A DNA stretch of 12,890 nucleotides from an uncultured Collinsella sp. (lineage in GTDB: Bacteria; Actinomycetota; Coriobacteriia; Coriobacteriales; Coriobacteriaceae): contig UQVD01000056.1 of the NCBI GenBank assembly GCA_900544385.1, positions 1 to 12,890 of the forward strand. Reading direction: 5' to 3'. Each line of letters starts with the position of its first letter. Position 1 is the stretch's first letter. Shown here in pieces: positions 1 through 7,064 of this stretch. A program made the position numbers and the translations under genes. Below the pieces are notes generated by a model, which ran no database searches, was not told the DNA's origin, and saw only the letters and a program-made list of their open reading frames with translations.

Positions 1-28
1 CAACGACGAATTCTAGGCGGTGTCCCCT

Positions 29-70
29 CCCTTTCAAGAAAGGGAAGAGGCGGGGTATGCCCCGCCTCTT
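29..70. terminator. Two stacked hairpins at the left edge (possible terminator of an off-window gene)
   Basis: Bases 29-44 form a 7-bp stem (CCCTTTC/GAAAGGG) and bases 45-70 form a perfect 11-bp stem (45-55 with 60-70) around a TATG loop. The second is very GC-rich and strong. Neither is followed by a long T run on either strand, so this is not a textbook intrinsic terminator. It may end a gene lying left of the window, since no coding sequence is visible here. A bidirectional terminator or a dispersed palindromic element are the alternatives. Confidence 0.45.
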
Positions 71-256
71 ACACCACATCTCTGCGCGCTACCTCGAAAT
101 GGCGATGAATGCACGATTTTGATCCAACTGTTAGTCCTAATAATGGACATATGCTGCGTAACTTAAGCAAATACTATCTTTTTATATGTTGCAAACAAAG
201 TAGCAGTACTCATTTTTGCCATTATTTGGCCACGGCCTTTGTGACAGACGTGCTGG
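71..256. other. Non-coding spacer with an AT-rich patch
   Basis: I see no credible gene here. Roughly 115-230 is clearly richer in A+T than the rest of the window, with runs such as TCTTTTTATATG near 178. The open frames crossing it also run through the tRNA repeat zone and lack a ribosome binding site. It could be a scar of inserted DNA or simply an untranscribed spacer. No terminal repeats or transposase fragments were recognised. Confidence 0.5.
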
Positions 257-276
257 CGGGTTCGAATCCCATGCAC
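257..276 (+). repeat. 20-bp T-arm-like direct repeat, copy 1
   Basis: A 20-base segment containing GGGTTCGAATCCC is identical to 444-463. It resembles a tRNA T-arm in plus orientation, but the flanking bases do not form an acceptor stem and no CCA follows, so it is not an intact tRNA. Copy 2 lies 187 bases downstream, and each copy is followed by a hairpin and then by a tRNA-Val 3' end on the minus strand. Confidence 0.7.
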
Positions 277-287
277 CGGGCGCAAGC

Positions 288-315
288 AAAAACGGTCCCC
301 TTGCGAGGACCGTTT
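288..315 (-). terminator. Terminator-like hairpin, copy 1 of the tRNA repeat
   Basis: Bases 290-300 pair with 305-315 around a TTGC loop (301-304), with one C-A mismatch (299 x 306). On the minus strand the stem is followed by TTTTT (288-292), placing it as an intrinsic terminator behind the truncated tRNA-Val remnant at 325-342. It aligns with the hairpin at 480-501, with paired base changes that preserve the stem. Confidence 0.6.
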
Positions 316-324
316 CCAATTCTG

Positions 325-342
325 TGGTGGGCGATGAGGGAT
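325..342 (-). pseudogene. Truncated tRNA-Val 3' end
   Basis: On the minus strand this is the last 18 bases of the intact tRNA-Val at 512-587: two T-loop bases, the 3' strand of the T-stem, the 3' acceptor strand, the discriminator A and CCA. Identity stops inside the T-loop, and upstream on the minus strand the tRNA body is replaced by unrelated GC-rich sequence. The gene cannot make a tRNA. It could be a decayed tandem copy, or an attachment-site footprint, since many tyrosine integrases use tRNA 3' ends; the sequence alone does not decide. Confidence 0.7.
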
Positions 343-443
343 GTCCGCGTGCGGCTGGCGCCGCCCGCGTCCCGCTTCGTCGCTCCGCTCCTCGCGTGCT
401 GCGCTGGAAAACGCTTGCGCGTTTCCTCAGCTCCGCACCCTGT
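343..443. other. GC-rich insert between tRNA repeat units, with a third TTGC-loop hairpin
   Basis: About 100 bases of very GC-rich sequence stand where the body of the first tRNA-Val copy would be. A hairpin at 406-426 has stem GGAAA-CGC/GCG-TTTCC with one bulged A (411) and loop TTGC (415-418), the same loop as the two terminator hairpins either side. No ribosome binding site or protein-like reading frame was found. Confidence 0.5.
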
Positions 444-463
444 CGGGTTCGAATCCCATGCAC
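444..463 (+). repeat. 20-bp T-arm-like direct repeat, copy 2
   Basis: Identical over 20 bases to 257-276. It sits just beyond the tRNA-Val terminator as read on the minus strand. The constant association with a terminator and tRNA-Val 3' end suggests it is part of one repeated unit rather than an independent tRNA fragment. Confidence 0.7.
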
Positions 464-470
464 TGGGCCC

Positions 471-501
471 AAAAAAGAAAGGCTCCCATTGCTGGGAGCC
501 T
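471..501 (-). terminator. Intrinsic terminator of tRNA-Val
   Basis: Bases 480-488 pair perfectly with 493-501 around a TTGC loop. On the minus strand the stem is followed by TTTCTTTTTT (471-480), and it begins 10 bases past the tRNA-Val CCA end. This is a canonical Rho-independent terminator for the tRNA transcript. Confidence 0.85.
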
Positions 502-511
502 ATCAAATCAG

Positions 512-587
512 TGGTGGGCGATGAGGGATTCGAACCCCCAGCCTTGTGCGTGTAAAGCACCTGCGCTAACCGTTGCGCCAATCGCCC
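512..587 (-). tRNA. tRNA-Val(UAC)
   Basis: The minus strand folds into a complete cloverleaf. The acceptor is GGGCGAT/ATCGCCC, the D-stem GCGC/GCGC with GG in the loop, and the anticodon loop TTTACAC gives anticodon TAC (plus-strand 552-554), reading GUA valine codons. The variable loop is 5 nt, the T-loop is TTCGAAT with a 5-bp stem, and discriminator A plus CCA is encoded. The one imperfection is a G-A mismatch at the top of the anticodon stem. A TATACT box lies just upstream and a strong terminator just downstream, so it is probably a single-gene transcript, divergent from asnB. Confidence 0.95.
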
Positions 588-597
588 GTGCGGAGAG

Positions 598-603
598 AGT
601 ATA
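598..603 (-). promoter_or_regulatory. -10 box for tRNA-Val
   Basis: The minus strand reads TATACT here, 10 bases before the first base of the tRNA, the right distance for initiation close to the mature 5' end. No good -35 hexamer is seen at 16-18 bases (the closest is GGTGAA at 621-626), so only the -10 is well supported. Confidence 0.5.
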
Positions 604-717
604 GCAAAACAATCGCCTCATTCACCTCATATCCATTAAAGGTAACTCGCGCGTGTCACAGCGGAGCTGATTCAGTTGAGATTGCCTGAACATTCCGCCC
701 CTCTTTACGCCCTCGGG

Positions 718-723
718 TATACT
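718..723 (+). promoter_or_regulatory. Candidate -10 box for asnB
   Basis: A TATACT hexamer lies 51 bases before the asnB ATG and would start a transcript with a leader of about 45 bases. No convincing -35 is present at the expected spacing. The leader contains the AGAGGGG ribosome binding site (761-767) and no obvious hairpin or riboswitch. Confidence 0.4.
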
Positions 724-774
724 CAAAAGCTACTGATTCGATTTGATGCCCAGCAACAGCAGAGGGGATAGTAT

Positions 775-2655
775 ATGTGCGGTTTTGTCGGTTTTGTCGG
801 TGGGACGGATAACCAATCCGAGGTGCTCACCAAGATGATGGACCGCATCGTCCATCGCGGTCCCGACATGGGCGGTCAGTTTATCGACGGCCGCGTTGCC
901 CTCGGCTTCCGCCGCCTGTCGATCCTCGACCTGACCGAGGCTGGCGCCCAACCTATGGCCAACGAGGACGGTAGCGTCGTTATCGTCTTTAACGGCGAGA
1001 TCTACAACTTCCAAGAACTCCGTTCCGAGCTCGAAGCCAAGGGCTACAAGTTCCATTGCGGCGCCGACACCGAGAGCCTCCTGCACGGCTACGAGGAGTG
1101 GGGCGAGGCCGTCCTCGATCGCCTGCGCGGTATGTACGCCTTCGTCATCTGGGACAAAAAGAAGAACAAGCTTTTTGGCGCCCGCGACATCTTTGGCATC
1201 AAGCCGCTTTACTACTATCCCATGGCCGATGCGGGCGACGGCGCTCCGGGCGTGCTCTTTGGCTCCGAGATCAAGAGCTTCCTGGACTACCCGCACTTCC
1301 ACAAGGCTGTCAACAAAAAGGCCCTGCGTCCGTACATGACGCTGCAGTATTCGGCAACCGAGGAGACCTTCTTCGAGGGTGTCTACAAGCTGCCGCCGGC
1401 GCACTACTTTACCGTCGATATCCCGACCGGCAAGATGAACATCGAGCGCTACTGGGATTGCGATTACTCTGCCGTCGAGAAGCCGTTCGAGGAGTACGTC
1501 GACGAGCTGGACGAGGTCGTGCACGAGAGCGTCGAGGCCCATCGCATCGCCGACGTCAAGGTCGCGTCGTTCCTCTCCGGTGGCGTCGACTCCAGCTACA
1601 TCGCCGCTTGCCTCATGCCCGACAAGACCTTCTCGGTGGGCTTTGACTACAAGAACTTCAACGAGACCAACTACGCCAAGGAGCTTTCCGATAAGCTCGG
1701 CGTCGAAAACGTTCGCAAGATGATTACCGCCGACGAGTTCTTCGGTGCGCTCGAGGACATCCAGTATCACATGGACGAACCGCAGTCCAACCTGTCTTCC
1801 GTGCCGCTGTGGTTCTTGGCCGAGATGGCCCGCAAGGACGTCACCGTGGTGCTTTCGGGCGAAGGCGCCGACGAACTCTTTGGCGGCTACGCCTACTACG
1901 AGGATACGGTCCCGGTGCGCAAGTACAAAAAGACGGTGCCGCTGCCCATCCGTCGCGCGCTCGGTAACCTGGCGCTGCATATGCCGTACTTCAAGGGACA
2001 TAACTTCCTGGTCAAGGGTGCCGAGATCCCCGAGAAGTCGTTCCTGGGACAGGCTCTGGTATGGCCGGAGCGCGAGGTCGACGGCGTGCTCAAGCCCGAG
2101 TACAACACCGGCGACGGCGCCTTTGAGCTCGCTGCACCCATCTACGCACGCGTGAAGGGTCAGCCCGAACTGGTCAAGAAGCAGTACCTGGACATGAACA
2201 TGTGGCTCCCGGGCGACATTCTGCTCAAGGCCGACAAGATGTGCATGGCACATTCGCTGGAGCTGCGCGTGCCCTTCCTGGACCGCAAAGTCATGGAGTT
2301 CGCCGAGCACATTCCCGACCGCTACCGCATCAACGAGAACGGCAACAAACAGGTACTCCGCCACGCTGCCAACAAGTCGCTGCCCGATGAGTGGGCCACC
2401 CGTCCCAAGGTGGGCTTCCCGGTGCCGATTGTCTACTGGCTGCGCGAGCAAAAGTGGTACGACTATGTCAAGGAGTACTTCACCGCGCCGTGGGCAAGTG
2501 AGTTCTTCAATACCGACGAGCTCATGCACCTGCTCGATCTGCACTTTGCGGGCAAGGGCGATTTCCAGCGCAAGATCTATACGCCGCTCGTGTTCCTAGT
2601 GTGGTACAAGCGCTTCTTTATCGACGAGGACCAGCCCGCTGTTCAGGCTGCCTAG
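775..2655 (+). CDS. asnB: Asparagine synthase (glutamine-hydrolysing)
   Basis: Makes asparagine from aspartate, glutamine and ATP in the cytosol. The 626-residue protein is the usual size for the AsnB/AsnO family. The N-terminal class II glutaminase begins MCGFVGF, so Cys2 becomes the N-terminal nucleophile after Met removal. It also has HRGPD (27-31), RRLSI (46-50) and NGEIYN (73-78). The C-terminal synthetase domain has the ATP-pyrophosphatase loop SGGVDSS (268-274), SGEGADELFGG (from 361) and the late LELRVPFLD motif. The start is fixed by the required Cys2 and by AGAGGGG seven bases upstream. The gene stands alone, with its own -10 candidate and a strong terminator. Family members can also amidate cell-wall or secondary-metabolite substrates, but nothing here points that way. 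Confidence 0.95.
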   Translation: MCGFVGFVGGTDNQSEVLTKMMDRIVHRGPDMGGQFIDGRVALGFRRLSILDLTEAGAQPMANEDGSVVIVFNGEIYNFQELRSELEAKGYKFHCGADTESLLHGYEEWGEAVLDRLRGMYAFVIWDKKKNKLFGARDIFGIKPLYYYPMADAGDGAPGVLFGSEIKSFLDYPHFHKAVNKKALRPYMTLQYSATEETFFEGVYKLPPAHYFTVDIPTGKMNIERYWDCDYSAVEKPFEEYVDELDEVVHESVEAHRIADVKVASFLSGGVDSSYIAACLMPDKTFSVGFDYKNFNETNYAKELSDKLGVENVRKMITADEFFGALEDIQYHMDEPQSNLSSVPLWFLAEMARKDVTVVLSGEGADELFGGYAYYEDTVPVRKYKKTVPLPIRRALGNLALHMPYFKGHNFLVKGAEIPEKSFLGQALVWPEREVDGVLKPEYNTGDGAFELAAPIYARVKGQPELVKKQYLDMNMWLPGDILLKADKMCMAHSLELRVPFLDRKVMEFAEHIPDRYRINENGNKQVLRHAANKSLPDEWATRPKVGFPVPIVYWLREQKWYDYVKEYFTAPWASEFFNTDELMHLLDLHFAGKGDFQRKIYTPLVFLVWYKRFFIDEDQPAVQAA

Positions 2656-2680
2656 CCTCGGCTTACGAACGCCTGCGCGT

Positions 2681-2705
2681 AACGGCTCCTCCGGGAGCCG
2701 TTTTT
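2681..2705 (+). terminator. Intrinsic terminator of asnB
   Basis: AACGGCTCC (2681-2689) pairs with GGAGCCGTT (2694-2702) around a TCCG loop, followed by a T run to 2705. It begins 25 bases past the asnB stop. The T run coincides with the start of the next gene's -35 box. Confidence 0.9.
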
Positions 2706-2732
2706 GCGTGGGTGCGTTTCAGTTACTATAAA
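2704..2732 (+). promoter_or_regulatory. Promoter of the Mur ligase gene
   Basis: TTGCGT (2704-2709), a 17-base spacer and TATAAA (2727-2732) form a good vegetative-type promoter. Initiation is expected near 2739, leaving a leader of about 28 bases that contains the AAAGGTGA ribosome binding site. The -35 overlaps the T tract of the asnB terminator. The same TTGCGT hexamer is used before veg. Confidence 0.65.
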
Positions 2733-2766
2733 ACCGTCCCTGCCAAATGGCTGAGAAAGGTGAAAG

Positions 2767-4329
2767 ATGCACCATTCGGATTCCGCGACCGTGACCACGG
2801 TCGATACGCTTGCCAAGCTTCTCGATGTGTGCGGCGAGCTGCGCGCATCAGAGCAGGTTGACGAGCGTGCCGTGACCGGCTGCTCGTTTGATTCGCGCGC
2901 GGTCTCGGCAGATGACGTATTCTTTTGCAAAGGTGCTGCCTTTAAGCCCGCGTTTTTGAGCATGGCGCTCGATGCGGGCGCCGTCGCATTTGTGTGCGAG
3001 GAGTCGCTGGTCGAGTCTCTGGAGCCGCTGGCGCAGGAGAGCGGTGCTGCGATGCTGGTTGTTGATAGTGTTCGCACGGCCATGGCCCTGTTGCCGCCGG
3101 AGGTCTACGACCGTCCCGACCACGACGTCAAGATCGTGGGCATCACCGGCACCAAGGGAAAGACCACGGCCGCTTTTATGCTCCAGTCCATCATCAAGGC
3201 GGCGGGCGAGTCCTGCGGCATGATCGGCTCGGTGAGTACCGACGATGGCATCGAGTGCTACGAGAGCACCAATACTACGCCCGAGGCCCCCGAGGTCTGG
3301 CGCCATATCGCCAACTGCCGCACGTCCGGTCGCCAGTCCATGGTCATGGAGGTTTCGAGCCAGGCGCTCAAGTACCAACGCGTCGAGAATCTGCCGTTTG
3401 ACGTGGCGTGCTTCCTCAACATCGGCCGCGACCACATCTCGCCGATCGAACACCCCACGTTTGAGGATTATTTTGAGAGCAAACTCAGGATCTTTGACCA
3501 GGCAAAGACCGCCGTGGTGAATCTGGGCACCGAAGAGGTCGACCGTGTGCTGGAGGCAGCGTCGACGGCCGAGCGCTTGGTGACTGTTGGCGTCGAGCAT
3601 CCCGAGGCAAGCCTGTGGGCGAGCGACGTACGCATGGTCGGCTTTAGCATCGAGTTCAACTTGCACGGCATGAGCGCCGACGAGCCCGAGGCGGGGGAGA
3701 AGGTCCTGCTGGGTATCGCGGGCGACTTTAACGTGGAAAACGCGCTGGTCGCTATCGCCGCTGCGCGCGAGATCGGCATCGGTATCGAGGCTATCAAGAA
3801 GGGCCTCTCCAAACTGCGTGTGCCGGGCCGCATGGAGGTCGTGGAGTCGAAGGACGGCCGCGTGATCTGCGTCGTTGACTATGCGCACAACCAGCTTTCG
3901 TTCCGTTCGCTTTTCTCGTCGGTCAAGCGCGCGTTTCCCGCTAGCCCCGTCATTGCGCTGTTTGGCGCCGCCGGCGGCAAGGCGCAGGAGCGCCGCGAGC
4001 AATTGCCACGCGAGGCCGCACCGTATTCCGACCTGATGATCTTTACGAACGAGGATCCAGCTCACGAGGACCCGATGAAGGTCTGTCGCGAGCTTGCCGA
4101 ACATGTTCCCGACGATACGCCGAACAAGATCATCCTCGATCGCGAAGCTGCCGTGCATGCGGCGTTCAAGGCGGCGCGCGAGGAGTACGTCAACCCCGAT
4201 GCTCCTACCATTGTCTTGCTGCTGGCAAAGGGTGACGAGGAGCTCATGCACGTGGGCGACGAGTTCGTGCCCATCGAGAGCGACCTTTCGTTGGCCAATC
4301 GCCTGATCGATGTTACCCAGTTTGACTAA
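2767..4329 (+). CDS. murE: MurE-type Mur ligase (UDP-MurNAc-dipeptide: third amino acid ligase)
   Basis: Adds the third amino acid to UDP-MurNAc-L-Ala-D-Glu in peptidoglycan precursor synthesis, using ATP. At 520 residues it is close to family length. The N-terminal uridine-binding domain has DSRAV (from 42); the ATP loop is GTKGKTT (128-134); the central domain has MEVSSQAL (from 194) and the likely carbamylated lysine K239 in SKLRIF; the C-terminal domain has DYAHN (371-375). The substrate loop reads NEDPAHEDP (428-436) in place of the DNPR motif of meso-DAP enzymes, so the added residue is probably not DAP; lysine or ornithine is inferred. Gln199 replaces the usual His of MEVSSHAL. The start has AAAGGTGA upstream. 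A paralogous Mur ligase with another role is possible. Confidence 0.88.
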   Translation: MHHSDSATVTTVDTLAKLLDVCGELRASEQVDERAVTGCSFDSRAVSADDVFFCKGAAFKPAFLSMALDAGAVAFVCEESLVESLEPLAQESGAAMLVVDSVRTAMALLPPEVYDRPDHDVKIVGITGTKGKTTAAFMLQSIIKAAGESCGMIGSVSTDDGIECYESTNTTPEAPEVWRHIANCRTSGRQSMVMEVSSQALKYQRVENLPFDVACFLNIGRDHISPIEHPTFEDYFESKLRIFDQAKTAVVNLGTEEVDRVLEAASTAERLVTVGVEHPEASLWASDVRMVGFSIEFNLHGMSADEPEAGEKVLLGIAGDFNVENALVAIAAAREIGIGIEAIKKGLSKLRVPGRMEVVESKDGRVICVVDYAHNQLSFRSLFSSVKRAFPASPVIALFGAAGGKAQERREQLPREAAPYSDLMIFTNEDPAHEDPMKVCRELAEHVPDDTPNKIILDREAAVHAAFKAAREEYVNPDAPTIVLLLAKGDEELMHVGDEFVPIESDLSLANRLIDVTQFD

Positions 4330-4338
4330 TGAACCATG

Positions 4339-4371
4339 ATGGCGGCGGCGCCCTGAGTGCGCTGTCGCCAT
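4339..4371 (+). terminator. Strong hairpin after the Mur ligase gene, no T tract
   Basis: Bases 4339-4351 pair with 4359-4371 over 13 bp, including two G-U pairs, around a 7-base loop. It starts 10 bases beyond the stop codon. No T run follows, so it may stabilise the mRNA 3' end or cause weak or factor-assisted termination rather than act as an intrinsic terminator. Confidence 0.4.
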
Positions 4372-4436
4372 AAGCGTGTTCCCTCAATCAAAACATGCCG
4401 TCCAAGTCCAAATCCTTCTACGTAAACGGAGTAACC

Positions 4437-5348
4437 ATGTCCCACAATACCCTGCCGACCGTTGCCGAGCTTTCGGGCGAGATGCGCGAGCGCTTGGCCA
4501 AGGTCAAGTACGTCTTTACCGACCTGGATGCCACGATGCTCGCGCCCGGCTCGTGCGTGCTGCGCGACAACGACGGCAACCCTTCGACCAAACTCGTCGA
4601 GGCCGTCGTGGCGCTCGCTCGCGCTGGTATCCAGGTGGTTCCCACCTCGGGCCGCAACCGTACCATGATCCACGAGGACGCGCGCGTGCTCGGCCTCAAC
4701 TCCTACATCGGCGAGATGGGCGGCCTGGTCATGTACGACCTCAAAGCCAACGATTGGGAGTATCTGACCGGCGACATGCCTTACGACCCCGCCTGCGGCC
4801 TTACTCCGCACCAAGTGATCGAGCAGACCGGCGTGTGCGAGAAGATCCTTGCCCGCTGGCCGCACAAGATCGAGTACCACAACGACATGTCGACCGGCTA
4901 CAAGTACCGTGAGGTCACCGTCGGCATGCGCGGCGATGTGCCCGACGATGAGGTCCAGGCCATCCTGGACGAGGCCGGCTGCGGTCTGGTCTGGGCTTGC
5001 AACGGCCATCTGACTCACCTGTCCAAGCCGACGACGCTCGAGCTTAATCGCGTCGAGGACGGTCGCGCCTTCAACATCAATCCGGCGGGTCTTAACAAAG
5101 GCGTTGCCATTGCGCGCTTCTGCGAGCACCTGGGGATCGAGCGCGAGGAGACGCTTGCGCTCGGCGACTCCGAGTCCGACTTCTACATGGCCGATCACGT
5201 GGGCACGTTCTGCCTGGTCGAGAATGGCCTGACGAGCGCCGGCGCGCCCGAGTTCCTGGCTGCCTGCGAGAACGCTTTCGTTACGCGCGGCAAAATTGTC
5301 GACGGTTGGGCGGCGACGGCAGAGCTGCTGGTCGCGGCGCGTTCGTAG
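4437..5348 (+). CDS. HAD-superfamily phosphatase (Cof / MPGP-like type IIB)
   Basis: A cytosolic phosphohydrolase of about 303 residues; the substrate cannot be told from sequence. All four HAD motifs are visible: DLDAT (29-33) with nucleophile Asp29 and acid/base Asp31, the PTSGR segment (69-73) with the motif II residue, Lys221 in LNKG, and GDSESD (243-248) for magnesium. The large cap between motifs II and III is typical of type IIB (Cof-like or mannosyl-3-phosphoglycerate phosphatase-like) enzymes. I chose ATG 4437 because GGAG lies 5 bases before it; an in-frame ATG at 4395 has no ribosome binding site. It sits between two peptidoglycan genes, so a sugar-phosphate role is possible but unproven. 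Confidence 0.8.
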   Translation: MSHNTLPTVAELSGEMRERLAKVKYVFTDLDATMLAPGSCVLRDNDGNPSTKLVEAVVALARAGIQVVPTSGRNRTMIHEDARVLGLNSYIGEMGGLVMYDLKANDWEYLTGDMPYDPACGLTPHQVIEQTGVCEKILARWPHKIEYHNDMSTGYKYREVTVGMRGDVPDDEVQAILDEAGCGLVWACNGHLTHLSKPTTLELNRVEDGRAFNINPAGLNKGVAIARFCEHLGIEREETLALGDSESDFYMADHVGTFCLVENGLTSAGAPEFLAACENAFVTRGKIVDGWAATAELLVAARS

Positions 5349-5399
5349 CGCGGCGTCGCTGCACTTGGACATGTCTTTTCGAGAGAGACTGGTGAGGTA

Positions 5400-6284
5400 A
5401 TGTCCGATATCGAGAATCCGGCAGGCGACACGCGCCCGATTGGCGTGTTCGATTCTGGTTTGGGCGGTCTGACGGTTGCGCGCGCGATTGCGACGGCGCT
5501 GCCGCACGAGTCCGTCTACTACTTTGGCGACACCAAGCGCTGCCCCTACGGCACGCGCACCGAGGATGAAGTGCGCTCGTTTGCGCTGCAGGCGGGTCGT
5601 TGGCTTTCGAAGCACGACGTCAAGATTATGGTCATCGCCTGCAACACGGCGACCGCTGCGGCCTTGCGTTTGGCCCAGCAGGTGCTCGACGTTCCCGTGA
5701 TCGGCGTGATCGCGCCGGGTGCCCGTGCAGTAATCAACAGCACGCGTACGCGTCGCGTGGGCGTGCTCGCTACCAACCTCACTATTCGCTCGGGCGCCTA
5801 CACGCGCGCCATTCAGGATCTAGATGCCGGCGTCGATGTATACGGCTGTCCTGCCTCGAGCTTTGTCGAGGTTGTCGAACACGAGCTCGCCTCGGGTGCA
5901 CATCTGCAGGAACAGTGGCTTGAGAACGAGGACATCTTCGATACGCCTGCCGTGCGTGCGCTGGTGGGTGCCACGGTTGAGCCGCTGCGCGACCACGGTA
6001 TCGATACCGTGGTGCTCGGCTGTACGCATTTCCCGCTGTTGGTGGGACCTATCCGGCATGCGCTGGGGCCTGGGGTGCGCGTCGTGAGTTCCGCCGAGGA
6101 GACCACACGCGAGCTGACCGATATCCTCACGCGCCGCGAGCAGCTGGCGGGCGACGCCGCCGAGCCGCAGCATCGTTTTGCCACGACGGCCGATAACATT
6201 GCCGAGTTTGCGGTGGCGGGCAGCTTTATCTTTGGTCAGCCGCTCAAGAGCATCGAACATATCGATATCGATGAGCTGAAATAG
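5400..6284 (+). CDS. murI: Glutamate racemase
   Basis: Interconverts L- and D-glutamate without a cofactor, supplying D-Glu for peptidoglycan. The 294-residue protein has the N-terminal substrate loop FDSGLGGLTV (Asp18, Ser19), the first catalytic cysteine Cys81 in ACNTATAA, and the second, Cys208, in GCTHFPLL followed by His210. YFGDTKRCPYG near 40-50 is also typical. The start is ATG 5400 with GGTGAGG a few bases upstream; about ten N-terminal residues precede the conserved core. Rph, rdgB and dtd follow, a grouping resembling the racE-rph-rdgB neighbourhood of Bacillus. With the upstream Mur ligase it forms a cell-wall precursor theme. Also called racE. Confidence 0.95.
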   Translation: MSDIENPAGDTRPIGVFDSGLGGLTVARAIATALPHESVYYFGDTKRCPYGTRTEDEVRSFALQAGRWLSKHDVKIMVIACNTATAAALRLAQQVLDVPVIGVIAPGARAVINSTRTRRVGVLATNLTIRSGAYTRAIQDLDAGVDVYGCPASSFVEVVEHELASGAHLQEQWLENEDIFDTPAVRALVGATVEPLRDHGIDTVVLGCTHFPLLVGPIRHALGPGVRVVSSAEETTRELTDILTRREQLAGDAAEPQHRFATTADNIAEFAVAGSFIFGQPLKSIEHIDIDELK

Positions 6285-6338
6285 ATGTAAGGCAGCCGCC
6301 AAAGCCTTCGCCACATATTTTGCCGAAAGGATATTTCT

Positions 6339-7064
6339 ATGGAGTACATGCAGGTCAACCGCGCCAACGGCCGCGCCGCCAACGAGTTGCGCCCCGTTAA
6401 GCTCACCCGTGGCGTCATGAAGCACGCCCACGGCTCGTGTTTGGCCGAGTTCGGTGACACGCGCGTGCTGTGCGCCGCCACTATCGAGGAGGGCGTGCCG
6501 GGCTGGCGAAAGGGAGCTAAGGCCGGCTGGGTGACCGCGGAATACGCCATGCTGCCGGCGTCGACCGGCAAGCGCTGCAAGCGCGAGCACGCCAACCGCA
6601 AGGGTCGCTCCATGGAGATCGAGCGCCTCATTGGCCGCAGCCTGCGTACCGTCGTCAACATGAAGGCGCTCGGCGAGTACACCGTCACCGTCGACTGCGA
6701 TGTGATTCAGGCCGATGGCGGCACGCGTACAGCGAGCATCACCGGCGCCTGGGTGGCGCTGCACGACGCCCTCGCCATGTGGGTCGAGGCGGGCAAGATC
6801 GAGCGCATCCCGCTTACCGGCCAGGTGGCTGCCATCTCTATGGGCGTTGTCGACGGCAATACGCTGCTTGACCTCGATTATTCCGAGGACAGTCATGCCG
6901 AGGTCGACATGAACCTCGTCGCCACCGATACCGGTGAGATGATCGAGCTCCAGGGCACCGGCGAGCAGGCGCCCTTCGACCGCAAACGCCTCAACGCCCT
7001 GCTTGACCTGGGTGACAAGGGTGTCGCCGAGCTCATCGAGCTTCAGCGCCAAGCCATCGCCTAA
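6339..7064 (+). CDS. rph: Ribonuclease PH
   Basis: A phosphorolytic 3'-5' exoribonuclease that trims tRNA 3' ends, using phosphate and releasing nucleoside diphosphates; it normally forms a hexameric ring. The 241-residue length is standard. Diagnostic features are an opening with RPVKLTRG, the RKGRSMEIERLIGRSLR region, the phosphate-binding loop GGTRTASI (Thr129, Arg130) and the acidic patch DLDYSEDSHAEVDMN near the C-terminal third. The start ATG 6339 has GAAAGGA seven bases upstream; an in-frame ATG three codons later is less well placed. The encoded tRNAs here already carry CCA, so in this organism the enzyme would act on 3' trailers. Confidence 0.96.
   Translation: MEYMQVNRANGRAANELRPVKLTRGVMKHAHGSCLAEFGDTRVLCAATIEEGVPGWRKGAKAGWVTAEYAMLPASTGKRCKREHANRKGRSMEIERLIGRSLRTVVNMKALGEYTVTVDCDVIQADGGTRTASITGAWVALHDALAMWVEAGKIERIPLTGQVAAISMGVVDGNTLLDLDYSEDSHAEVDMNLVATDTGEMIELQGTGEQAPFDRKRLNALLDLGDKGVAELIELQRQAIA

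Noticed and set aside
109..604. Several overlapping open frames on both strands (60-148 residues), some with MGFEP-like or DSNP-like peptides
   Set aside because: They run through the tRNA-Val gene, its remnant and the terminators. Such peptides are well-known translation artefacts of tRNA T-arms, and no ribosome binding sites precede the starts.
730..2544. 604-codon open frame on the minus strand opposite asnB
   Set aside because: It is an antisense shadow caused by high GC at third codon positions. Its composition is Val/Leu/His/Arg/Gly-rich without domain motifs, while the plus strand has all AsnB motifs.
2848..4371. 507-codon minus-strand frame opposite murE
   Set aside because: The same GC-driven shadow; no recognisable motifs and no ribosome binding site.
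5820..7052. 410-codon minus-strand frame opposite murI and rph
   Set aside because: Shadow frame spanning two well-supported genes; no family features.
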